From Nitrogeniibacter mangrovi (GTDB lineage Bacteria; Pseudomonadota; Gammaproteobacteria; Burkholderiales; Rhodocyclaceae): a stretch of DNA of 64,000 nucleotides. Numbering within the stretch: position 1 is the first letter of the stretch; each line of letters starts with the position of its first letter. The stretch lies in assembly GCF_010983895.1 (NCBI RefSeq), contig NZ_CP048836.1, positions 310,001 to 374,000 on the forward strand, given 5' to 3'. Shown piece by piece: positions 28,513-37,289 of the stretch. The notes beneath the pieces were generated by a model. It did not search any database. It was not told the DNA's origin and worked only from the letters and a program-made list of their open reading frames with translations. The translations under genes were made by a program, and so were the position numbers.

Positions 28513-28641
28513 GATGCGTCGTGGCTGGCGACGTTTTCCGCAAAGGCGCGCCAGCCAAGGCGGGGCGCCGAATCGGCGCGGCCCGGTGTACCCGAAAGGG
28601 GCGCTCGAAGCGAGTCGAACGTCGGGAATCGGGACACATGC

Positions 28642-28660
28642 GTGTCCGGAATGCGGACGG
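28642..28660. promoter_or_regulatory. Copy of the ketone-island palindrome
   Basis: GTGTCCGGAATGCGGACGG matches 16 of 19 positions of the palindrome found before the activator gene. It could serve the AraC promoter to the left or the promoter at 28760 to the right (about 135 bp). Confidence 0.55.
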
Positions 28661-28690
28661 TGAGCGCACGAGGGGCTTATCCACCAGGGC

Positions 28691-28704
28691 GGTGGAAATC
28701 AACC
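28691..28704. promoter_or_regulatory. Second-regulon palindrome before the CyoA-like gene
   Basis: GGTGGAAATCAACC matches the 14-bp dyad found before the Sel1 gene and the kinase/DUF1269 genes. Centre about 88 bp upstream of the predicted start from 28760. Confidence 0.65.
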
Positions 28705-28759
28705 GTCCGGAGCGTCGGCGCTTTCCGCCAATTCGCTGGCGGATCAGGCGCTTGGCGGG

Positions 28760-28775
28760 TGGCGCCGTTCTTGCT
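28760..28775 (+). promoter_or_regulatory. Sigma-54 promoter of the CyoA-like gene
   Basis: TGGCGC-CGTTC-TTGCT, correct spacing, predicted start near 28786, giving a 36-nt leader with an AAGGAGACG ribosome site. Confidence 0.7.
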
Positions 28776-28821
28776 GGGCGACGGTGAACATCATCGGCGC
28801 CCAGACCGGAAGGAGACGAGC

Positions 28822-29235
28822 ATGGCGGGAATGGACAGACGCGAAGGACGTGCCTCGCTGTGGCACCTCGCGGTGCCGGTATCGCTGTGGGTGAACACCG
28901 CCCATGCCGCCTCGCCATCGCCGGCGCAGCGCGACCTGTGGTTGTGGGGGCTCGGGCTGCTGCTGGTGGTCCTCATCCCGGTGTGGCTGCTGGCCATCCG
29001 TTTCCCCTGGCATGAGCACGACGGGCGCGCGACGCCGGGCGCCGGGACGGGCCGGATCGGGGAACGCGTGGCCGAGGCGGTGGTGTGGCTGGTGCCGGCG
29101 GTGCTGGTGGTGTGCATCGGCGCGATGGTATGGCTCTATGTGCATCGCCCCGACACGGATCGGCCGCTGGCCCGCGCCGGGGTGGCGCAGATGGTGTCGG
29201 CCGGCCACGCCGACGCGACGGCCGCGCCTCAGTAG
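28822..29235 (+). CDS. Small membrane protein resembling the membrane part of quinol oxidase subunit II
   Basis: The 137-residue protein has a signal-peptide-like N-terminus and two further TM helices (about residues 41-60 and 86-107). The segment EAVVWLVPAVLVVCIGAMVW followed by RPL closely resembles the second helix of CyoA (the EAVVWTVP type), and the first helix also fits. The cupredoxin head of subunit II is entirely missing and no oxidase subunit I is near, so it cannot be a normal terminal-oxidase subunit. The start at 28822 has a good ribosome site. It is preceded by a sigma-54 promoter and palindromes. Its last seven bases overlap the convergent CorA-type gene. Function is unknown. 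Confidence 0.75.
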   Translation: MAGMDRREGRASLWHLAVPVSLWVNTAHAASPSPAQRDLWLWGLGLLLVVLIPVWLLAIRFPWHEHDGRATPGAGTGRIGERVAEAVVWLVPAVLVVCIGAMVWLYVHRPDTDRPLARAGVAQMVSAGHADATAAPQ

Positions 29236-30209
29236 ATCTTCAACCAGCGGAACAGCGCCAGCTGCCCGACCACCAGGGCGCCGAGCACGGCGCACACCAC
29301 CCAGAAGGCGTCGGCGTTCTGGGCGCCGGGAATCCCGCCCACGTTGATCCCCAGCAGACCGGTGACCAGGCCCAGGGGCAGGAACACGGTGGTGACGATG
29401 GCGAGCATGAACATGCTGCGGTTCATGGCCTCGGCGCGCATGTCCATGATCTGCTCATGCACCACCGTGGCCCGGTCGCGGATCGCCTCCAGTTCCTCCG
29501 CCAGGCGCGCGGTGTGTTCGTTGGCTTCGCGCACCCGCGCGCGATCATGACGGCCCAGCCACGGCAGATCCTCGATCTCCAGGGTGGTGAGGGCATCGCG
29601 CTGGGGGAACATGAAGCGGCGGATCATGATGGACATGCGGCGCACATCCGCCAGCTCCCTGCGCAGGACGTCGGCATTGCCGTCCAGCACCTGCTCTTCC
29701 AGATCGTCGACGCGCTCGTTCAGGGTGGCGACGATGGGCTCGGCGCGATCGGTCAGGCGCAGGGCGATCCGCGCGATCAGGTCGCCTGGTCCGGTGGGGC
29801 CGTGGCCGCGCGCCACCGCCGCGAGCAGGTCGCCCACGGAGAGCAGGGCGCGCCGCCACACGCTCACCACCCGGTGCTCGTCGATGAAGAAGCGCACCGA
29901 AACCATGTCTTCCGGATCGGCGCCCGCCATGAGATTGACGCCGCGCAGGATCAGCAGCGCGCCTTCGTCGTCGACCGTGCACCGGGGACGGGTCTCTTCC
30001 TGGGTCAGGGCGTTGATCACCAAGGGGCTCAGGCCCGAGTCGGCCAGCCAGGCGTCGGCCTCGGGGGAGCCGCGCTTGAGATGAATCCATTCGAAGACCT
30101 GTGCCGGCGCGTCCGCCGTCACCTGCTGTCCCTGGGCGTCGAAGCACAGGTGGATGACGGGTTGATCGAGGCTGATGTCGCGGTTCGGCGGGGTGTCGGT
30201 CTGGGCCAT
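29229..30209 (-). CDS. zntB: CorA/ZntB-family divalent cation transporter
   Basis: The 326-residue protein has a long cytoplasmic alpha/beta and coiled region, including the DDEGALLILRGVNLMAGADPEDMVSVR block. Two C-terminal TM helices (about 268-288 and 300-320) follow, with the pore motif GIN in LLGINVGGIPG; this motif replaces the classical GMN, with the acidic loop of ZntB-type members reduced. ZntB proteins move zinc or other divalent cations. The start at 30209 was chosen. It lies 104 bp downstream of the Sel1-repeat gene in the same direction and may be transcribed with it. Its tail overlaps the convergent CyoA-like gene by seven bases. Confidence 0.87.
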   Translation of the reverse strand: MAQTDTPPNRDISLDQPVIHLCFDAQGQQVTADAPAQVFEWIHLKRGSPEADAWLADSGLSPLVINALTQEETRPRCTVDDEGALLILRGVNLMAGADPEDMVSVRFFIDEHRVVSVWRRALLSVGDLLAAVARGHGPTGPGDLIARIALRLTDRAEPIVATLNERVDDLEEQVLDGNADVLRRELADVRRMSIMIRRFMFPQRDALTTLEIEDLPWLGRHDRARVREANEHTARLAEELEAIRDRATVVHEQIMDMRAEAMNRSMFMLAIVTTVFLPLGLVTGLLGINVGGIPGAQNADAFWVVCAVLGALVVGQLALFRWLKIY

Positions 30210-30313
30210 GGGCGGTCGCGGTGCGGTCGGTTCCAGAATGAATGGGCGGATTCAGTTTCCGTCCACCGCGTCCGCGATGCAATCGCCCGCTCGGCCGGTG
30301 TCGGTGGCGGGCG

Positions 30314-31000
30314 TCATTTTCCGGCCGGTTTCGGCGTGTGCTGCGTCCCCGGCGTCCCGTGCGCGGCGTGTTTGGCGTGCGCGGCCAGCCGGGCTGCCTG
30401 GCGTTGCCCTTCGACCTGCTGCGCGGCGCTCAGGCGGGCCGCTTCGGCATCGCGCAGGCTCGCGGCATCGGTGTCGCCCAGCGAGGTGGCGGCAGCGTAG
30501 TCGGCGTAGGCGGCGACCGGATCGGCCGCACCGCCGAGGCCACGGGCGGTCATGGTGCCCAGATGGCGCAAGGCGACCGCGTCGCCCGCGTTGGCGGCCC
30601 GGGTGAGCCACTGGCGCGCGGCGGCGAGATCCTGCACCTGCACCTGGCCGTTGAGGTAGAGCAGGCCGAGCTGGCGTGCCGCGCGCGCATGGCCGGCCTT
30701 GGCCGCGATCGTGAGCCACTTGACCGCCTGGGCGCCGTCGCGCGCGGTACCGTCGCCATACTGGTCCATCTCGCCCAGGTAGTAGGCGGCAGTGGTGTCG
30801 CCGTGTTTGGCCAGCTGCGCAAAGAGCTGATGGGCATCGGTGGTGTGACCGCTGCGATAGGCGTGGATGGCGGCGGCTTCTTCCCGCGCCGGGTCGTTCG
30901 CCAGATGGCCGACGGTCAGCCGGCCGGCGGCGAAGGCCAGCGCGATGAGCAGCAAGAGCCCGAAGGTGATCTGGGGGCGTTGTTCATCGTGAAGGTGCAT
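30314..31000 (-). CDS. Membrane-anchored Sel1-repeat protein
   Basis: The 228-residue protein has one TM anchor near the N-terminus (ITFGLLLLIALAFAAGRLTV, about residues 11-30). Sel1/TPR-like repeats follow: DTTAAYYLGEMDQYGDGTARDGAQAVKW, HARAARQLGLLYLNG and DAVALRHLGTMTARGLGG. The tail is Ala/His/Pro-rich. Sel1 proteins mediate protein-protein contacts, often in envelope stress or signalling. It is the first gene after a -24/-12 promoter with a second-regulon palindrome 107 bp upstream. The partner protein is unknown. Confidence 0.82.
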   Translation of the reverse strand: MHLHDEQRPQITFGLLLLIALAFAAGRLTVGHLANDPAREEAAAIHAYRSGHTTDAHQLFAQLAKHGDTTAAYYLGEMDQYGDGTARDGAQAVKWLTIAAKAGHARAARQLGLLYLNGQVQVQDLAAARQWLTRAANAGDAVALRHLGTMTARGLGGAADPVAAYADYAAATSLGDTDAASLRDAEAARLSAAQQVEGQRQAARLAAHAKHAAHGTPGTQHTPKPAGK

Positions 31001-31055
31001 GACGGGCCTCCTGGGTCGGTGTATTGATGCGTGCTTGTGCGTGTGTCAAACATCG

Positions 31056-31071
31056 TGCATCACGCGTGCCA
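31056..31071 (-). promoter_or_regulatory. Sigma-54 promoter of the Sel1-repeat gene
   Basis: The minus strand reads TGGCAC-GCGTG-ATGCA with a perfect -24 element and conserved GC. Predicted start near 31045, leader about 45 nt. Confidence 0.7.
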
Positions 31072-31145
31072 TTCGATAAGGTGTTGATGTGGCGAATGAA
31101 ATTCGCGCGATCCCCGGGTTTCGGTGGCTATGCCCCGTCGCGGCC

Positions 31146-31159
31146 GGTGCAAATCCACC
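31146..31159. promoter_or_regulatory. Second-regulon palindrome before the Sel1 gene
   Basis: GGTGCAAATCCACC (minus strand GGTGGATTTGCACC) is centred about 107 bp upstream of the predicted Sel1 transcript start. Immediately to its right is the yfdX terminator. Confidence 0.65.
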
Positions 31160-31176
31160 GGCGGTCGGGGGGCATG

Positions 31177-31200
31177 AAAAAGGCCGGGCAGCGCCCGGCC
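31177..31200 (-). terminator. Rho-independent terminator of yfdX
   Basis: The minus strand has an eight-base perfect stem GGCCGGGC / GCCCGGCC with a three-base loop, followed by TTTTT, 24 bp after the yfdX stop. Confidence 0.85.
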
Positions 31201-31224
31201 GTGACGGTCATCGGGTGTCCGTGC

Positions 31225-31932
31225 TCAGTCGATGGTGACCGGCGAGCCGTCGGGGATCGGGTACAGGGTATCGGTGGCGGCGGTCTTCACGGGGTGGGGC
31301 GTGTCGACCAGCATCACCGTATCGACCGACAGGCCGTCCTCGGCGGCCTTCAGCGCCAGGTTGGCGTCGTAGTTGTTGCCGCTGTAGATCAGCGCGGCGG
31401 CTTCATCCACATGCTTCCGGGTGGCCTTCAGCGGCATCAGCAGCCGGGTGTAGCCGACGTCGGCGTCGGCGAGCCTGAGTTCCTCGACGGCCTGCTGCGG
31501 CTGGCCGGCCTTCAGATGCGCCTGACCCTTGACGATGTGCCGCGTTTTTTCCGGTGTGGCCACATAGTCGTGGCCGACCACCAGCTGGCCGTCGATGGAC
31601 ACGAGGTTGCGGTCGTATTGTCCGTCGTGGCCGAGCGCCTGTTCGTCGGTGCTCGTCCGGGTGAGCCGTTGCTGGGCCTCATGGACCAGCTTGCGCGCGG
31701 TGTCGGTGTCGCCGTTGAACAGGGCGATGCGCGCGGCATGGACATCCTCCATGGCCTGGCGGCCGTCGTCGGACACCTTCAGCTTGAGTTGATCGACCTT
31801 CTTCGCCTGCGCGGCCTTGACGGTCGGCGAGTTGGGGGTGGCGGCCCGGGCCACGACCGGAATCAACGGCGTGGCGGTGAGGGCGGCGCTGGCCAGAGCG
31901 CCGATGATGAGACGGCCAATGTGCCTGTTCAT
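31225..31932 (-). CDS. YfdX family periplasmic protein
   Basis: The 235-residue protein has a signal peptide (cleavage after VVARA, about residue 30). The mature part shows YfdX-family features: AMEDVHAARIALFNGDTDTARKLV, LVVGHDYVATPEK and ALKAAEDGLSVDTVMLVDTP. YfdX of enteric bacteria is induced by EvgA under acid or drug stress; its biochemical role is unsettled. Here it has a terminator after it and a sigma-54 type promoter before it, so it forms a single-gene unit of the second regulon. Confidence 0.87.
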   Translation of the reverse strand: MNRHIGRLIIGALASAALTATPLIPVVARAATPNSPTVKAAQAKKVDQLKLKVSDDGRQAMEDVHAARIALFNGDTDTARKLVHEAQQRLTRTSTDEQALGHDGQYDRNLVSIDGQLVVGHDYVATPEKTRHIVKGQAHLKAGQPQQAVEELRLADADVGYTRLLMPLKATRKHVDEAAALIYSGNNYDANLALKAAEDGLSVDTVMLVDTPHPVKTAATDTLYPIPDGSPVTID

Positions 31933-32040
31933 GGTCTTGCTCCTTGTCTGGCACCCGTGGGATGGAATCCGGGTGGTCGCGACGGGGTGTCGGGTCGGTG
32001 GGCCATCCGTTGACTGTTTTTCTTCAGCCGACGATCACGA

Positions 32041-32056
32041 GGCATCGCTTGTGCCA
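32041..32056 (-). promoter_or_regulatory. Sigma-54 promoter of yfdX
   Basis: The minus strand reads TGGCAC-AAGCG-ATGCC: perfect -24, weaker -12 but GC retained. Predicted start near 32030. The flanking CAGTT-TTC-AACTG inverted repeat overlaps the -24 side. Confidence 0.6.
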
Positions 32057-32119
32057 GTTTTCAACTGATTGATTTTATTGGGGTCACTATGTGATCGGCG
32101 GGAAAAGGCCCGACCCAGT

Positions 32120-32135
32120 GGCGGAAATTTCCACC
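32120..32135. promoter_or_regulatory. Second-regulon palindrome variant before yfdX
   Basis: GGCGGAAATTTCCACC is a near-perfect dyad related to GGTGGAWWTNNACC but with two more central bases. It is centred about 97 bp upstream of the predicted yfdX start. Confidence 0.5.
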
Positions 32136-32151
32136 ATGCACCGGTGGACGC

Positions 32152-32744
32152 TCAGGTGTCGGCATCCTTGCGCAGGGACCGCAGCACCAAGCCCCCGGCC
32201 ACCAGCACCACGCCGATGGCGACGATCGCCTTGAACCGGTGCAGCCATTGCAGATGGCCGAGCAGTTCGGCGGACACGGCGTGGCTGAACGCGAGCCAGA
32301 GGCCGACCCACAAGGCGCCGCCGAGGGTGTTGGCGAGCACGAAGCGCCACCAGGGCAGGGCGAGGGTGCCGGCGAGCACGCCATTGAGCTGGCGCAGGAG
32401 GACGAAGAAGCGGGCGACCAGTACCAGCGCGACGCCGTAGCGTGCGAAGGCGGCCTCGGCGCGCTGCAGCCGCGCTTCGGTGAGTCCGAAGCGCGTGCCA
32501 TGGTGCAGCACCGCATTGCGACCGAAGCGGCGGCCGATGAGGTAGCCGATATTGTCGCCGGCCACCGCGCCGACCCACAGGGCGAAGAACACCGGGACCA
32601 GGCTCTCGTGGCGGGCGGCCAGCGAGGTGCCCAGCGCGATCATGAGGGTCTCGCCCGGCAGCGGCGCGCCCAGCGCCTCGAGGGCGATGACCAGGGTCAC
32701 CACCGGCAGCGCGGCGCCGACCAGGTGGGTGACGAGGCTGTCCA

Positions 32745-32745
<1 letters not shown>
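32152..32745 (-). CDS. DedA family membrane protein
   Basis: The 197-residue protein has several TM helices and DedA/SNARE-associated signatures: EALGAPLPGETLMIALG, GAVAGDNIGYLIGRRFGR and ARFFVLLRQLNGVLAGTLALPWWRF. DedA proteins are now linked to lipid-carrier (undecaprenyl phosphate or phospholipid) flipping and membrane homeostasis. Its ATG overlaps the stop of the upstream response-regulator gene (ATGA), so it is the third gene of the kinase operon. This ties membrane homeostasis to that two-component system. Confidence 0.9.
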
Positions 32746-34142
<1,397 letters not shown>

Positions 34143-34145
34143 GGG

Positions 34146-35603
34146 TCAGTCTCCGCAGGGCAGGGTGACCACGGTGACCGCGCCGCCGCCGTCCCCGCGC
34201 TTGAGATGGATTTCGCCGCCGGCCGAGCGCACCAGCCGCTGGATGATGGACATCCCCAGGCCGGAACCGTCCGCCTTGGTGGTGTGGAAGGGGCGGATGC
34301 CGTGGTCGAGCAGGACCTCGGGGTAGCCGGGGCCGTCGTCGCGGACGGTGAGCACCGAGTGGCGCCCCTCCCGCTGCATGCGGATGTCGATCCGGCCCGG
34401 TGCGTCGCCGATGGCCTGGGAGGAGTTGCGCAGCAGGTTGATGAGGACCTGGCGCAGGGTGTCGCGCGGCAGCTGGCAGGTGTCGTCGGCCACCTCGGTG
34501 GCGATCTCGATGCGGGCGGGCAGCTGGTAGCGGAACAGGCGCACGATGTCCTGCACCAGCTGGCGGGGGTTGACCGTCACCGGCGTCTCCAGATGGGCCC
34601 GGCCCTGTTCCAGCATGCGGTTGAGCAGGCCGGTGACGCGCATCATCTCTTCGGCGATGAGGTGCACCCGTTCGCGCTCGTCGCCCTCCGGCAGTTCTTC
34701 TTCCATGTTGTTGAGGGCCGCGCTGATGCCGGAGATGGGATTGCGCAGTTCATGGGCGAGGCGGGCCGCAAATTCGCCCACCGCCGCCAGACGGGCGCCG
34801 TTCTCCAGCTCCGCCTGCTGGCGCAGCAGGGTCTCGGAGGCCGCCTTGACCTGGGCCTCGAGGGCGCTGGCATGGGCCTCGGCGGCATGGCTGGCTTCGC
34901 GCAGGCGCGCCGCCATGTTGTTGTAGCGCGCATAGACATCGGCCAGCGGGTCGTTGGCGGGCAGGGGTTCGGCGGTGGTGAAGTTCAGGTTGCCCACGTT
35001 CTCGAGCAGGCTGGCGAGGCGGTTGATGGAGCCGAAGGCGCGGCGCCGGATGGCGGCCAGCAGCATCATCGCCAGTACCGGAATCAGCAGCATGGCGCCG
35101 GCCGCCACACTGGTTTCCGCTTCCGCCGCACGCCGGGTGGCGGCCACCACGTCGCGTTGCAGGGCGTTTTCCTGGGTCAGGGCCTGGCGGATGGTCTTGA
35201 GCGCTTCGAGCAGACCGGTCTCCAGATCGGTGCGCTCGACGGCGAGCATGTCGCGCGCGCGCTTCAGACTGGCCGGTGTGGCCGGATCCAGGTGGGAGCC
35301 CTGGTCGAGCAGGGCCTTGAGCGCCGCGCGGATCTGCCGCACCTCCGCCGGCTGTGGGGGGGAATCGGTGGCCACGTGGTGGATCAGCAGTTCCTGGATG
35401 TCCAGATTGATCTTCTGCAGCGCCTGCAGGTGATTGATGTGGCGTTCGAGCGGGGCGAGGCGCTGGGTCGAGGTCCAGGCGGTGTAGGCGAGAAAGCCGA
35501 GCGAGACGACCAGGGCCACGATGGTGAGATTCGCGGCGAGCCGGAACGGGCGCAGCAGCGTGGTGTGGATGGTTGCGGGGGGCGAATGCGCAGAGCCTGT
35601 CAT
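34146..35603 (-). CDS. Membrane-bound sensor histidine kinase (NtrB-like)
   Basis: The 485-residue protein has TM1 at about residues 25-45 and a helical periplasmic domain (about 46-165). TM2 (about 168-185) leads into a HAMP-like linker (INRLASLLENVGNLNF) and coiled coil. HisKA carries His284 in RLAHELRNPISGI, followed by an HATPase with NLLRNSSQAIGDAP, DDGPGYP and GSGLGMSI. It is the partner of the adjacent NtrC-type regulator. The four-helix-type sensing domain gives no clue to the signal. Its gene is preceded by a sigma-54 promoter and shares enhancer palindromes with the divergent DUF1269 gene, implying positive autoregulation. Confidence 0.92.
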   Translation of the reverse strand: MTGSAHSPPATIHTTLLRPFRLAANLTIVALVVSLGFLAYTAWTSTQRLAPLERHINHLQALQKINLDIQELLIHHVATDSPPQPAEVRQIRAALKALLDQGSHLDPATPASLKRARDMLAVERTDLETGLLEALKTIRQALTQENALQRDVVAATRRAAEAETSVAAGAMLLIPVLAMMLLAAIRRRAFGSINRLASLLENVGNLNFTTAEPLPANDPLADVYARYNNMAARLREASHAAEAHASALEAQVKAASETLLRQQAELENGARLAAVGEFAARLAHELRNPISGISAALNNMEEELPEGDERERVHLIAEEMMRVTGLLNRMLEQGRAHLETPVTVNPRQLVQDIVRLFRYQLPARIEIATEVADDTCQLPRDTLRQVLINLLRNSSQAIGDAPGRIDIRMQREGRHSVLTVRDDGPGYPEVLLDHGIRPFHTTKADGSGLGMSIIQRLVRSAGGEIHLKRGDGGGAVTVVTLPCGD

Positions 35604-35674
35604 TGGGGGTTCCGTCGGTCGATGGGGGCGCCACGGTGACGATGGCGTGGCACGCCGTCCTGCGTGGGGATGCG

Positions 35675-35690
35675 AGCAACTGCCATGCCA
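35675..35690 (-). promoter_or_regulatory. Sigma-54 promoter of the kinase/regulator/DedA operon
   Basis: The minus strand reads TGGCAT-GGCAG-TTGCT, with predicted start near 35664. The two palindromes lie about 95 and 117 bp upstream, mirror-symmetric to the promoter on the other side. Confidence 0.75.
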
Positions 35691-35752
35691 CGCGCGTGGT
35701 GGGAGCGCATGCGCCGTGTGGGGGCGGTCCGCGCCACGGCGAGCGCGCCTCT

Positions 35753-35766
35753 GGTGGATTTAAACC
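35753..35766. promoter_or_regulatory. Second-regulon palindrome, copy 1 (shared, divergent)
   Basis: GGTGGATTTAAACC, one of two copies with centres 22 bp apart between divergent sigma-54 promoters. Confidence 0.75.
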
Positions 35767-35774
35767 GGGCGCAT

Positions 35775-35788
35775 GGTGGATTTCAACC
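35775..35788. promoter_or_regulatory. Second-regulon palindrome, copy 2 (shared, divergent)
   Basis: GGTGGATTTCAACC, the best dyad of the set. The tandem pair accounts for the conserved part of the 314-bp gap (35604-35917), which otherwise holds only the two promoters and leaders. Confidence 0.75.
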
Positions 35789-35850
35789 GGTTTGCCGGAT
35801 TGTGCGCCGCGCAAAGTGTAAAAAAACCGTCAAATCATGGGGATGCGTCG

Positions 35851-35866
35851 TGGCACGTGGTTTGCG
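35851..35866 (+). promoter_or_regulatory. Sigma-54 promoter of the DUF1269-like gene
   Basis: TGGCAC-GTGGT-TTGCG, consensus apart from the last base. Predicted start near 35877, leader about 41 nt. Confidence 0.8.
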
Positions 35867-35917
35867 ACCGGTGTCGTGGGCGCGTATCCGCCCGCGTTGC
35901 ATCCCAAGGAGCACACC

Positions 35918-36409
35918 ATGTATGAACTGCTCGTGATCGGTTACGACACGCTGCCGCAGGCCGAAGCGGCGCGAACCGATCTGCTGGCCCTCTCCAACCG
36001 ATATCTCGTCGATGTGGCGGACGCGGTCGTCGCCACGCGCGAACCCGGCCAGCCGATCCGCATCGAACATCTGGTCGACCTGTGGCCCGTGGGGCTGTCC
36101 GGTCGCGCCATCTGGGGCACCCTGGCGGCGGTGCTGCAGCGCCACCCCCTGTGCGGCGGACCCGCCGGAGCGCCCGAGCGCTTGCACGAGTTCGGCCTCG
36201 AGGACGCCTTCATGAGCCGGGTGGCACGCCTGCTCGAACAGCGCGGCGGCGCCTTGCTGGTGCTCGCGCGCCGGTCCGGCGTCGGGCATGTGCTCGACTG
36301 CCTGCACCGCAGTGGTGAGGCGGTGCTGTGCAGCGACATCCATCGCCCCCAGGCCCTGGAGATGGACGATCCGGCCGGCCTCGGGCGGCATCGGTCGCTG
36401 GCGGCCTGA
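35918..36409 (+). CDS. DUF1269-like small protein
   Basis: The 163-residue protein starts MYELLVIGYDTLPQAEAARTDL after an AAGGAGCACACC site. It shows the DUF1269 pattern: an N-terminal ferredoxin-like strand-helix unit (LVIGYD), a LVDVADAVVATRE block, and a short Gly/Ala helix (LSGRAIWGTLAAVL) where relatives have a glycine-zipper. The family is often predicted to be membrane-associated, but its function is unknown. A longer start upstream lacks a ribosome site and would overlap the promoter. It is divergent from the kinase operon and shares its control region. Confidence 0.75.
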   Translation: MYELLVIGYDTLPQAEAARTDLLALSNRYLVDVADAVVATREPGQPIRIEHLVDLWPVGLSGRAIWGTLAAVLQRHPLCGGPAGAPERLHEFGLEDAFMSRVARLLEQRGGALLVLARRSGVGHVLDCLHRSGEAVLCSDIHRPQALEMDDPAGLGRHRSLAA

Positions 36410-36509
36410 CCCGGCGGCCGGGCGCGCTCGTTCGACAAATCTGCGCTGTCCCTGCGGTATCCTGTGAGGCCCTGATCATCACGGCCGCGCCCCGGCCGCC
36501 GCGCGCATC

Positions 36510-37151
36510 ATGCTCGAATACCGCATCATCCCCGTCACCCCCTTCGCCCAGAACTGTTCGTTGCTGTGGTGTTCCGAAACCCGCAAGGCGGCCGTGGTGG
36601 ACCCGGGAGGCGACATCGACCGCATCGAGGCGGCGATCGCCGAGGCCGGCGTCGAACTGGAGAAGATCCTGCTCACCCATGGCCATATCGACCATGCCGG
36701 CGCCACGGCCGAGCTGGCCCGGCGTCACGCGGTGCCCATCGAGGGACCGCAGGAGGAAGAGCGCTTCTGGATCGACGCGCTCGAGGATCAGAGCCGCATG
36801 TTCGGCTTTCCGCCGGTGGAGGGCTTCACCCCCGACCGCTGGCTGAACGACGGTGACGAGGTCAGTGTCGGCGCGGTGACGCTGCAGGTGCTGCACTGTC
36901 CGGGGCACACCCCGGGGCATGTGGTGTTCTTCGATCCGGCCTCGCGCCTGGCGGTGGTCGGCGACGTGCTGTTTGCCGGCTCCATCGGGCGCACCGACTT
37001 TCCTCGCGGGGACCATGGCGCGCTCGTCACCGCCATCCGCACCAAGCTGTGGCCGCTGGGGGACGATGTGCGTTTCATTCCCGGGCACGGCCCCATGTCC
37101 ACCTTCGGCACCGAGCGGGCGAGCAACCCCTTCGTCGGCGAGGGCCGCTGA
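36510..37151 (+). CDS. MBL-fold metallo-hydrolase (YcbL / glyoxalase II-like)
   Basis: The 213-residue protein has the metal-binding motif HGHIDH (His57, His59, Asp61, His62), then [24 protein letters not shown] and a terminal PGHGP. This is the small glyoxalase-II-like clade, which hydrolyses thioesters such as S-lactoylglutathione in vitro. It stands alone between the DUF1269 and OmpR-type genes. Enzyme class is clear; the natural substrate is not. Confidence 0.9.
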   Translation: MLEYRIIPVTPFAQNCSLLWCSETRKAAVVDPGGDIDRIEAAIAEAGVELEKILLTHGHIDHAGATAELARRHAVPIEGPQEEERFWIDALEDQSRMFGFPPVEGFTPDRWLNDGDEVSVGAVTLQVLHCPGHTPGHVVFFDPASRLAVVGDVLFAGSIGRTDFPRGDHGALVTAIRTKLWPLGDDVRFIPGHGPMSTFGTERASNPFVGEGR

Positions 37152-37289
37152 GCGCGGCACTGCGCGAGAACGTGTCGTCGTGTTACGGCCGGGTGCGACA
37201 GGCCCGGCCAAGGGCCGACGCGGCGACGCGATTGCGGTAGCATATTCGGCTGCCGCGGTCACCGACCGCTTCCACAAGGACGATGGCTG

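Larger units (their letters stand above)
28322..28821. other. 500-bp intergenic region with two kinds of enhancer site
   Basis: The gap contains a minus-strand sigma-54 candidate (28497-28512), a palindrome of the ketone-island type (28642-28660), a palindrome of the second regulon (28691-28704) and a plus-strand sigma-54 promoter (28760-28775). No gene with convincing codon structure was seen. Confidence 0.5.
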
